From SIG307 sp964545045 (GTDB lineage: Bacteria; Bacillota; Clostridia; Lachnospirales; Lachnospiraceae): a stretch of 60,592 nucleotides of DNA. The stretch spans positions 1 through 60,592 of the forward strand of contig CAZJEN010000021.1 of assembly GCA_964545045.1 (NCBI GenBank), given 5' to 3'. The notes under the pieces were generated by a model that was not told the DNA's origin, searched no databases, and saw only the letters and a program-made list of their open reading frames with translations. Positions within the stretch are counted from its first letter, which is position 1. Each line of letters opens with the position of its first letter. Of the stretch, positions 35,401 through 41,501 are shown one piece after another. The translations under genes were made by a program, and so were the position numbers.

Positions 35401-37188
35401 TTAGACGGTGCAGTGTCCATCGTAGCGGATGCTTATGCGAACAAGGGAGCTTCCGCAGACGGTACGGAATGGACGGTTCTTGAAAACTACGGAAAGACCG
35501 GCGCTTCCGTAAAGATGCTTCCGGTATATACCGATGATTATGCATCCGGTAAGGGTCCGTGGATTGAGTATAAGGTATATGTACCGGCAAACGAGCCGAG
35601 CGGAAATTACCGTTTGACCGCATTCTTCGGACAGAGTAACAACATTTCCTTTGATGAAGGAAATCACTTAAATGTGGGCCTGCAGGTAAACGGCGGTACC
35701 ATTGCAACGAAGAATTGTCTGGATAACGGATACGTGGCAGGTGACAGCTGGCAGTGGAACAACAATATTTTCAATGCGGGTCATACGATGAATTTCGGTA
35801 CTGTTTCCTTAAAGGCAGGAGAGAATACCATCCGTATTTACGGTATGGATCAGAATGTTCTGTTACAGAAGTTGGTACTCGTAAGCGGTGATAAGGACCC
35901 GAAGGCATCTCTTACGGGACCGGAGCAGAGCTATTATGCAGGCATGGGAGAGGCTTCCCAGCAGCCGGTAGTTTGCTATCAGGCAGCAGAAGCAATGTTC
36001 TTACCGGGAACCGTAATTGCGAAGGATTGCACCAATGAGGGCGCAACGGTAACCGACGATATGTTGGCAGCGGTAAACGGTACCACCTATGACTACGAGG
36101 TAAATGTAACCGCAGATGCGCAGTATGTATTCAGTGTAGAAGGATTGTCCGCAAGCGGAGCAACCGTTTCGGTTCAGGTAGACGAAGAGGAAGCATTGAA
36201 CTTTACTCTGGAAGCTAAGGAAAATCTGATTGAAAATAATACGGCACTTACCTTGACCAGCGGTAAGCATGTAATTAAGGTAACGGTGTCCGGAGATGCG
36301 AAGATTCGCTCTGTTATGGCAGAGGTTTACGACGATACCCAGGGACGTCCGCTTAAGGTAGAAAGTACCGGCGGAGACGGTGCAAATGCTTATAAGGCAG
36401 CGGACCGTAAGGCTTCCAGTGCATGGCAGCCGACGGAGAGTAACCCGACCATTACCTTGGATTTAGGTGAAGTGGCTTACGCGGATTACTTCAGCCTGAC
36501 CGGTGATATGACCGGAGTGACTGCGTTCCGTTTGGAGACCAGTGAGGACGGTAAGAACTGGACTACGGCATACAGCTCCGACAGTACTCCGGTAAACGGT
36601 ATTAATGTATATTTCCAGAGTACCCAGGCATTTAAGGGAAGCAAGTGGAGATTCTCCTTTACCGGTAAAGTAAGCAAGTTAAACGAAATCGGTTTACATA
36701 CCTATATGAACTGGACCATGGAGGAGGAGAAGACCTACACCACCGGCGGCAACAATCCGGATCGTCCGAGCTCCGACCCGACCAAGACGGCGGACGGTGA
36801 CCGTATCGGACATCCGAAGAACAGAAACGGTTTCATCGCAGATGTAGGAACCAATATGACCGTGACCTTTGATAAGGGTGCGGTTCCGTTGACCGGCTTG
36901 ATTCTTTGCGGTATGCAGGACTCTGTAGATAATAACAACAACGGTGTGACTCCTACGGATATCCTGACCGGTACCCAGACACCGGGCTCCTATAAGATTT
37001 CTTATCAGGACGAGAACGGTTCCTGGAAAGAACTTGGAACGTTAGAAACCGGCGGAAAGGTAATGAACTACTTTGAGTTTGACGGCGGAAACGAAGTGAT
37101 GGTAAAGGCCTTCAAGATTCATATTGACGGCTGGGCACGTGTCATGGAAGTAGAAGCGGTTCAGATGATTGAGTATACCGTACAATAA
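32461..37188 (+). CDS. Surface GH115 glucuronidase lipoprotein, multidomain
   Basis: ATG 32461 after GAGGAGG. 1575 residues. Signal peptide ends LLVAGC (lipid Cys 21), then a Thr/Pro/Glu-rich spacer to about 85. The GH115 catalytic part (about 90-840) has KRGTIYGLFHI, YRGFFLNDEN, LRLKGNYLWPAMW, SHHEPMARAGVEW near 402 and GMRGEND near 464. C-terminal parts include a BACON/Ig-like segment, a GH115 C-terminal domain, a carbohydrate-binding-like region and an F5/8-type-C-like discoidin domain (about 1300-1410), then a further beta-sandwich-like end. It should strip glucuronic acid from xylan at the cell surface, upstream of the cytosolic enzyme. Confidence 0.92.
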   Translation: MKHGMKRFLCLMMALLLVAGCASPAGNENVTPTEPAQEAITPTAEPDETAAPTTAPTEAVKPTAKPTEAAKPTEAPIPTATPTPKPGCELFVPTSQADGTVILANQEGAAPVYIDANGPAYAGLRLIGDAVAGDMEAVTGQRPAVMTTEPESGIMIVAGLVDEELITKEGLTWEIGPSGDSFKSEDFERYQIQVKRDGEKTKVIVAGADKRGTIYGLFHITQDLCGVSPWVWWGDAKPAHQDVLSFDVAELEITSDRPSVNYRGFFLNDENPSLNGFADSHFGGLNYMFYSHVCELMLRLKGNYLWPAMWSNGFNFDGMEGVTGQFAELEKEYHYMLNGVMYKDVHGSEQGLVNTNTLYGKKIAEVDGGNGNGSLAEGYYPMSLANAVIADHYGVMVGASHHEPMARAGVEWGKYKHTFYSKGVEPGANSGAWNYYQNVANISNFWSDAIARNGNFSTNLYTVGMRGENDTALTNASGKTLTMAENAQLLKDVLNKQDEILESFGQGDTTRLFCIYKEVESCWYGGKRNNPAGADDSYALRKDTIVQEMLGADTNNIVMFCEDNNGYLRTVGEYGAKDDYNYGLYYHFDYVGGPRTSMWINTMPLQRTWDNMTTAYEYGVDDAWIVNVGDLKPMELPLSYFLDMAYDFDKYGSSNPNSVEEYTQNWVRQQFKAGNLTDDEVKEVAEILTAYADMNGDTKPECLSATTYHAVNYNETQRHLSEALALEALADKYLKKFENTELYDAYYELVYYPAAATANANKLWCYMALNQLYAHRGSLLANMYGDLVNEAIEHDRALTATYNTLGGDLNGKDKWYRMMVTAPFSYENVCGVTGHAHLNYSSWNHESSSKIVPTYVQGVVGSQLIVDVTGDEVGYSSGTVALPNFYNVNKEAYALTLSNGGGEYLSYEITGVPSWIKIDGPTKGGFYVSKVLGVSVDWDKVTGDSTGSFKITSGSQTVTVTVNAKVVKLASGVDKKAVVVLDGAVSIVADAYANKGASADGTEWTVLENYGKTGASVKMLPVYTDDYASGKGPWIEYKVYVPANEPSGNYRLTAFFGQSNNISFDEGNHLNVGLQVNGGTIATKNCLDNGYVAGDSWQWNNNIFNAGHTMNFGTVSLKAGENTIRIYGMDQNVLLQKLVLVSGDKDPKASLTGPEQSYYAGMGEASQQPVVCYQAAEAMFLPGTVIAKDCTNEGATVTDDMLAAVNGTTYDYEVNVTADAQYVFSVEGLSASGATVSVQVDEEEALNFTLEAKENLIENNTALTLTSGKHVIKVTVSGDAKIRSVMAEVYDDTQGRPLKVESTGGDGANAYKAADRKASSAWQPTESNPTITLDLGEVAYADYFSLTGDMTGVTAFRLETSEDGKNWTTAYSSDSTPVNGINVYFQSTQAFKGSKWRFSFTGKVSKLNEIGLHTYMNWTMEEEKTYTTGGNNPDRPSSDPTKTADGDRIGHPKNRNGFIADVGTNMTVTFDKGAVPLTGLILCGMQDSVDNNNNGVTPTDILTGTQTPGSYKISYQDENGSWKELGTLETGGKVMNYFEFDGGNEVMVKAFKIHIDGWARVMEVEAVQMIEYTVQ

Positions 37189-37209
37189 TATGATGTAATA
37201 TACGAGAAT

Positions 37210-37254
37210 GACCTCGAATCCAATGTCGAAAGACAGAGGGTTTGAGGTCTTTTT
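37210..37254 (+). terminator. Rho-independent terminator after the surface GH115
   Basis: Stem GACCTCGAATCC with GGGTTTGAGGTC enclosing a small inner hairpin, followed by five T. Confidence 0.82.
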
Positions 37255-37304
37255 GTAGTTGTATATATTAATAACATTTAAAATAATTACAAAGCTCTAT
37301 TTAC

Positions 37305-37325
37305 AAACCTTTAAAATGATGGTTT
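37305..37325 (+). promoter_or_regulatory. Candidate operator upstream of the HipB-like gene
   Basis: AAACC and GGTTT form an inverted repeat around 11 bases, about 20 bases before the start codon. HipB-type antitoxins usually bind such sites, but only five bases per arm are seen here, and no clear -35/-10 pair could be placed with it. Confidence 0.25.
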
Positions 37326-37346
37326 AATAAAATAGGAGGTGGTACT

Positions 37347-37895
37347 ATGGAGAAAAAAGAATATGTGACACCGGAACATATTATGCCGGAGGATATGAAA
37401 CGTATCCGCAAAAAATTGGATATCACCCAGAAGGAGCTGGCAGAGCTGATTCATTGTTCCAAATCCACCGTAGAGCGTTGGGAGATGAGCGATGCACCGA
37501 TTACGGGGCCGGTGGCGTTTTTGTTAAAGCTTTTGGAGAAGCACCCGGAGTATGTAGAAGAAATTAGGGTACCGGAAAAAGTATGTCCGGTACGGCTGTG
37601 GTATATGCACAAGCAGGATGTGTGTACCTTGATTGAGGTGGATGAACCGAGCAGGCAGGTGCATATTAAGAATTATACGGATAAGCTGATGTTTCGGGCC
37701 TTCGGAGTGAATGAGAATCCGGATTACGAGGACTATACCGAGTTTTTGGAATCCCGGTGCTTTCCGCGGACGCGGGATAAGCTGAAGCTTGTGTTAAAGG
37801 ATCTGGATTTGCCTTTTTATGACCCGTTTTTGATTATTGAGAAGACAGAGGGGAAGATGGCAGAGGATAATTTCTGGATTAAGATAGAGAGGTGA
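37347..37895 (+). CDS. HipB-like HTH protein fused to a HipA N-subdomain (HipS-like)
   Basis: ATG 37347 after AGGAGGTGG. 182 residues. An XRE helix-turn-helix lies at about 15-65 (DITQKELAELIHCSKSTVERWE). The remaining ~110 residues include EFLESRCFPRTRDKLKLVLKD and DPFLIIEKTEGKMAEDNFW, resembling the segment that precedes the kinase core in HipA-like proteins; FPRTRD recalls 'LP..R'. It is followed seven bases later by a kinase lacking that subdomain. This suggests a two-gene arrangement in which HipB and HipS of the HipBST type are fused. The HTH is clear; the HipS-like reading is inference. Confidence 0.7.
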   Translation: MEKKEYVTPEHIMPEDMKRIRKKLDITQKELAELIHCSKSTVERWEMSDAPITGPVAFLLKLLEKHPEYVEEIRVPEKVCPVRLWYMHKQDVCTLIEVDEPSRQVHIKNYTDKLMFRAFGVNENPDYEDYTEFLESRCFPRTRDKLKLVLKDLDLPFYDPFLIIEKTEGKMAEDNFWIKIER

Positions 37896-37902
37896 GTGGC
37901 CT

Positions 37903-38715
37903 ATGGTAGAGCTGTTTGAACAGGACATCCGGGAAAACGACCGGCAGTCGTCGAAGGGAAATCAGTTAAAATGGCAGAACGTCGGTGTCTGGTACAAGGC
38001 GGACTATACCGGCTACGAGGGGCTGGCAGAATATATAATCTCTCATTTGCTTTTAAAGTCCACATTGCATCGGTCAGAATACGCATTGTATGATTTAGAG
38101 CAGATTCGGTACAAGAGTACGGTGTATAACGGTGTGAAGAGTGCCGACTTCGTAAAGGATGACTGGCAGATTATTACGTTGGAGAGGCTCTTTAAGAATT
38201 TCTTTGATGAGAGTCTGTATAAGGCGGTATATCGTATCGCGGATTATGAAGAACGGTTACGTTTTCTGGTCAATCAGGTGGAGAGAATTACAGGACTGAC
38301 CGGGTTTGGTGCTTATATGAATAAGCTGTTGACCATTGATGCATTGTTTTTGAATGAGGACCGCCATATGCATAACATTGCGGTGCTGATGAACGGTGAG
38401 GGAGACTTTGCCAATTGTCCGATTTTTGACCAGGGAGCCGGGCTTTTATCGGATACCACCATGGATTATCCTTTGGGAGGAGATACAGTGGATTATTTGC
38501 GGGAAGCAAAGGCGAAGACCTTCTGTGACAGCTTTGATGACCAGTTGGACATATCGGAAAAGCTGTACGGAGGTCAGATGAAGTTTACCTTTACGAAAAA
38601 GGATGTGAAGGAGCTTCTGGATGCGGCAACAATCTACCCGGAAGAGGTAAGAAAGCGGGTTGAGGATGTGATTTATATGCAGATGGAGAAGTATGGGTAT
38701 TTGTTTGGGAAGTAG
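37903..38715 (+). CDS. Short HipA/HipT-like Ser/Thr kinase toxin
   Basis: ATG 37903, seven bases after the HTH gene stop. 270 residues, against about 440 for HipA, because the N-terminal subdomain is missing. SSKGNQLKWQ near residue 16 fits the Gly-rich loop with potential autophosphorylation serines. NEDRHMHNIAV near 150 is the catalytic loop (Asp and Asn), and PIFDQGAGLL near 172 gives the metal-binding Asp. HipA phosphorylates glutamyl-tRNA synthetase and HipT tryptophanyl-tRNA synthetase; the target here is unknown. It converges with the XRE gene at 38718, two bases away, with no terminator between. Confidence 0.82.
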   Translation: MVELFEQDIRENDRQSSKGNQLKWQNVGVWYKADYTGYEGLAEYIISHLLLKSTLHRSEYALYDLEQIRYKSTVYNGVKSADFVKDDWQIITLERLFKNFFDESLYKAVYRIADYEERLRFLVNQVERITGLTGFGAYMNKLLTIDALFLNEDRHMHNIAVLMNGEGDFANCPIFDQGAGLLSDTTMDYPLGGDTVDYLREAKAKTFCDSFDDQLDISEKLYGGQMKFTFTKKDVKELLDAATIYPEEVRKRVEDVIYMQMEKYGYLFGK

Positions 38716-38717
38716 AT

Positions 38718-39356
38718 TTATCGTTCCATCAAATCCTCTATGGTACAGCCCAAGACCTTTGCAAGGCTGTGGATGGTATCTACACTTGCTTTGTTGATGT
38801 TCTTGTTTCTCTGCTCGTACATTTGGATGGAGCGCAGAGAGACACCGGAACGTTCCGACAACTCTGCCTGAGTGCAGCCGTAGGTGGTACGGATGCGTTT
38901 TAGGTTGGTTTCCGGGAAGGACTCTTTCATTCTTGCGTCTGCGATATCCGCAAACTTAGAGATATCCGCTTCGTGGAGCGGGTGGTACATTTGATACAAA
39001 TCGTCAAAGGAAAACACTTTGAAAATCTCGCTGTAGGTTCTGCCGGAATACCACTGGTAATAGGCAACTGTCCATCCGATCCAGTATTCCACGGAGCGGT
39101 GGAAGGACGCTTGTTGTTCGATGCGAAGCCTTTGTCCCTTGGTTTCAATTACAATATCCATGGTCAGCTCAATTCCACTTTTTCCGGCAAGACAAGCAGG
39201 CTCGCCCTGTTCCATACGTTTGCTTACGGAGCTTGCCACAAACAGCTTTACAAAGTCATCTCCGGGGATGTTGCAGGTGTTTACGGCATAATCAAAGGCA
39301 GTGCCTAAGGCAGCCTGTGCGTTACTCAGATACATTTCGTGGTATGCGTGGGTCAT
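38718..39356 (-). CDS. XRE-type regulator/antitoxin paired with the DUF3990 protein
   Basis: Start 39356, with AGAGGAGG 11 bases upstream inside the end of the toxin gene (35-base overlap), so translation is coupled. 212 residues. The N-terminal part contains ASSVSKRMEQGEPACLAGKSG, a motif I recall from Lachnospiraceae proteins that travel with DUF3990/DUF3791 genes. The C-terminal ~65 residues are a helix-turn-helix (YGCTQAELSERSGVSLRSIQMYE). It likely neutralises the DUF3990 product and represses the operon through the palindrome at 40043. It is encoded second, reverse to the most common antitoxin-first order. Confidence 0.75.
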   Translation of the reverse strand: MTHAYHEMYLSNAQAALGTAFDYAVNTCNIPGDDFVKLFVASSVSKRMEQGEPACLAGKSGIELTMDIVIETKGQRLRIEQQASFHRSVEYWIGWTVAYYQWYSGRTYSEIFKVFSFDDLYQMYHPLHEADISKFADIADARMKESFPETNLKRIRTTYGCTQAELSERSGVSLRSIQMYEQRNKNINKASVDTIHSLAKVLGCTIEDLMER

Positions 39357-40014
39357 GGTTTGTGATACCTCCTCTCATAATATCCTGAATATAGAGACCA
39401 TCGTTTTCTTCTTCTAACATATCAAAATAGAGCTTATTTGCTTCGTCGTTCCGGGCTTTCCGGAGAACATAGTACAGGCTTTTCTCTGCAAGGTCAAAGC
39501 CCTCATAGTGCAAACGGGAAAAAGCAAACTTGGATTTGATAACGATTTGCTCCCCAAGCTTTCCTAAACGCATGGCACGGGCAAGCTGCTCTACGGAAAT
39601 ACCGTTGTTTAGGAAGGCTTCCGCATAGTCAAAGTAAGAGTCGTCGGCGCGGTAACCGGTGATTACATCATAAGCATTTACATTGATGCTGAAATTATCG
39701 ATTAAATACTGCTTCGCCCGTCTTGCAACAGGAGTTTTGATGGAAAAAAAACGGTGTTCCACGAGTACCGCAATCCAGTTTAGAATGGTGTAATCCGGGC
39801 TGTTCAAATTCAAAATGTTCAAGTATTCCGTGTCCAGTGAATAGCGGTTGGAAAAACCGTCACGCAAGGAAGAGACTGCCCATTCCTTTGCTAACTCGTT
39901 ACTTTCCGTACAATAAAAACCGAGACCGAAATCGTTATTTTGCTTTCCTTCACCGAAGACGGGATGCTCTATAATCTTTTCGGAACCGTGATATAGGGTA
40001 ATCAGTTTGCTCAT
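39322..40014 (-). CDS. DUF3990 protein, probable ADP-ribosyltransferase-fold toxin
   Basis: Start 40014 after AAGGAGG. 230 residues. LYHGSEKIIEHP, NDFGLGFYCTES, and LAKEWA are the DUF3990 signature, which I recall being placed in the ADP-ribosyltransferase superfamily. The later 'DVITGYRADDSYFDY' segment is also conserved in the family. The downstream overlapping gene encodes an HTH partner and the promoter carries a palindromic operator, the layout of a toxin-antitoxin module. Enzyme activity and target are not shown by the sequence, so toxicity is inferred. Confidence 0.72.
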   Translation of the reverse strand: MSKLITLYHGSEKIIEHPVFGEGKQNNDFGLGFYCTESNELAKEWAVSSLRDGFSNRYSLDTEYLNILNLNSPDYTILNWIAVLVEHRFFSIKTPVARRAKQYLIDNFSINVNAYDVITGYRADDSYFDYAEAFLNNGISVEQLARAMRLGKLGEQIVIKSKFAFSRLHYEGFDLAEKSLYYVLRKARNDEANKLYFDMLEEENDGLYIQDIMRGGITNHDPRIPRNVSE

Positions 40015-40038
40015 GTTTTACACCTCCTTATACTTTCT

Positions 40039-40067
40039 ACTGTATCACTAAAGTGATAGTTGGTCAA
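40039..40067 (-). promoter_or_regulatory. Promoter of the DUF3990/XRE module
   Basis: Minus strand TTGACC (40062-40067), 17 bases, TACAGT (40039-40044). The palindromic operator lies in the spacer, so bound repressor would block polymerase directly. Confidence 0.72.
40043..40058. promoter_or_regulatory. Palindromic operator within the promoter spacer
   Basis: TATCACT-AA-AGTGATA: perfect seven-base arms. A second, imperfect copy (TATCACT, two bases, GATGATA) lies at 40086-40101, 43 bp away, about four helical turns. Both are likely sites for the XRE protein. Confidence 0.7.
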
Positions 40068-40208
40068 CAGGGAATTCTGAGAAAGTATCACTTGGATGAT
40101 AGAAAATAGAAGATGGCTTTTTTTAAATATTATAAAACGTGCAAAAAGAGAGGATTTCTTCCTCTCTTTCCATATATATTATACCACATTTTGCCCGAAA
40201 GAACAAGA

Positions 40209-40238
40209 CTGGCATATTAAGCGGGCGTTTGCTATAGT
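40209..40238 (+). promoter_or_regulatory. Candidate sigma-A promoter of the methyltransferase
   Basis: CTGGCA (40209-40214), 18 bases, TATAGT (40233-40238) preceded by TGC. A separate hairpin at 40146-40171 (AAAGAGAGGA/TCCTCTCTTT) lies between the two divergent promoters; its T run is on the minus strand. Confidence 0.5.
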
Positions 40239-40270
40239 AGAGGTACTAAATAAAGATGGAGGTGCGAGCT

Positions 40271-41185
40271 ATGGTAAATAATGAATGGGACGATATTTTG
40301 TATTGGGAGAATTATAAGCCATGTTACGAAATGCTGCAGGAGCTTCAACGGAAGTATGGCGATGATCCTGCTAATTGGGAGAGTTGGCATAGGGAACATT
40401 ATGACTTTTATAAGCAGACAATTTCAAACAAAGAAGAATTTATCCGGCGTTTTGAGCATTACGAACTTCATGGAAAGCCACATTGGATTGAGGGAAATCA
40501 TCGAACGATGAATGAATTGACAAGGGAGGAGTTGTTGGATTCATTCCGCAATGTTACCAAGGAAAACGGCGCATTTCATGTGGAAATATCAGAAAAAGCA
40601 CGGAAGGGATGGGCAGCACAGCATTTGTCCCATTATGCGGAAAAGATTTGTTCGTCAACAGAGAAAGAGCATAAAATCATGGAAATGACAGTAGGTGCAG
40701 GAGTGGGAACCAACGCCATTGTTCGTTCCATGACCGAGGATATGTTTTATATGGGGGTAGATGTTGATTTTATATGTGCAAAAAACGCGGACGCCATCGG
40801 AAGATATTACGGAAAAAACGCAATCGGCATATGTGCCAACTTGTGGAATTTACCGTTTTCGGATAACCTGTTTGATGTGGTATGTTCTCATTTCGGTTTT
40901 GATGAATGCCGTGAGATTCCGACGATTCTAAAGGAAGCGGTACGGGTACTAAAACCGGGCGGCAGATTTGTATCCGTTTCCAGACATAATGCATGGTTGC
41001 GCCGCCATGAAATATTTGAAAGCTACGAAATTGACGAGAAAGAAGCATTGGAGTTAATGCGGAAGGCACGTTTATATACGGACTTTGAACAGTTTGATGC
41101 ACTTGCCGGTGAAGCAGGATTGGTCAAAGTTGATTATATTCCGTTTGAAAACTGGTATCTGGTAGAATATAGAAAAGGTATATAG
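40271..41185 (+). CDS. Class I SAM-dependent methyltransferase
   Basis: ATG 40271 after GGAGGTGCG; the longer in-frame start at 40256 overlaps that site. 304 residues. EMTVGAGVGTNAIV is the SAM-binding motif I, DVDF ends strand 2, and PFSDNLFDVVCSHFG plus VLKPGGRFVSVSRHN fit motifs IV-VI. The N-terminal ~100 residues are helical, charged and specific. The substrate is unknown: there is no NPPY, so adenine-N6 or cytosine-N4 DNA methylation is unlikely, and a small-molecule substrate is plausible. It has its own promoter and terminator and sits next to the toxin-antitoxin modules without evident functional link. Confidence 0.8.
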   Translation: MVNNEWDDILYWENYKPCYEMLQELQRKYGDDPANWESWHREHYDFYKQTISNKEEFIRRFEHYELHGKPHWIEGNHRTMNELTREELLDSFRNVTKENGAFHVEISEKARKGWAAQHLSHYAEKICSSTEKEHKIMEMTVGAGVGTNAIVRSMTEDMFYMGVDVDFICAKNADAIGRYYGKNAIGICANLWNLPFSDNLFDVVCSHFGFDECREIPTILKEAVRVLKPGGRFVSVSRHNAWLRRHEIFESYEIDEKEALELMRKARLYTDFEQFDALAGEAGLVKVDYIPFENWYLVEYRKGI

Positions 41186-41190
41186 ATTTT

Positions 41191-41225
41191 GCGAGCATTC
41201 TGTGCAGTACAGAGTGCTCTTTTTT
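41191..41225 (+). terminator. Terminator of the methyltransferase gene
   Basis: Eleven-pair stem GAGCATTCTGT/ACAGAGTGCTC followed by seven T. Confidence 0.9.
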
Positions 41226-41243
41226 GAGGAAGAAGTGTAGAAT

Positions 41244-41491
41244 CCCGTTCTTTCAACAGGAGTGATGATTTGGAAAAGCAAACAGGAAACGATACTATTT
41301 GTTTTGCTTTTCCCGAAGGGTCGCGCTTTTAGCGCAGTCGATATCACCTCTTAGAAAAGACTGGGCGCGAGGCCGCTCCCGAGCGTCCTAGTCGTTCTTA
41401 GAGGAAGATTGACGGAGCGTTGCGACTTGCAAAACGGATAGTATCGTTCTCTGTTTGTATACAAAATTCCCCGTCCTGTTGAAAGAACGGG
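41244..41491. repeat. Large imperfect palindrome, about 250 bp
   Basis: The outer arms 41244-41261 and 41474-41491 are exact 18-base complements. The next arms, 41279-41307 and 41429-41457, match at 25 of 29 positions. Inner arms 41347-41362 and 41388-41404 match with gaps. The GC-rich centre contains small hairpins such as GCGCTTTTAGCGC. The unit fills most of the 316-base gap between the methyltransferase and parC stops. The right outer arm also forms part of the parC terminator. It could be an immobile MITE-like element, an old inverted duplication or a structured RNA. Confidence 0.7.
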
Positions 41492-41492
41492 G
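41462..41492 (-). terminator. Terminator of parE-parC
   Basis: Minus strand CCCCGT-12 bases-ACGGGG followed by AATTTT, ten bases after the parC stop. It shares bases with the outer palindrome arm. Confidence 0.75.
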
Positions 41493-41501
41493 AGAAAATG
41501 T

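Noticed and set aside
40271..41185. Restriction-modification methyltransferase
   Set aside because: No DNA-methylase catalytic motif (NPPY or PC) and no restriction gene nearby; it fits a generic class I methyltransferase.
37347..41491. Prophage or integrative element carrying the toxin-antitoxin modules
   Set aside because: No integrase, structural phage gene, tRNA target or direct-repeat attachment sites were seen; base composition is like the neighbours.
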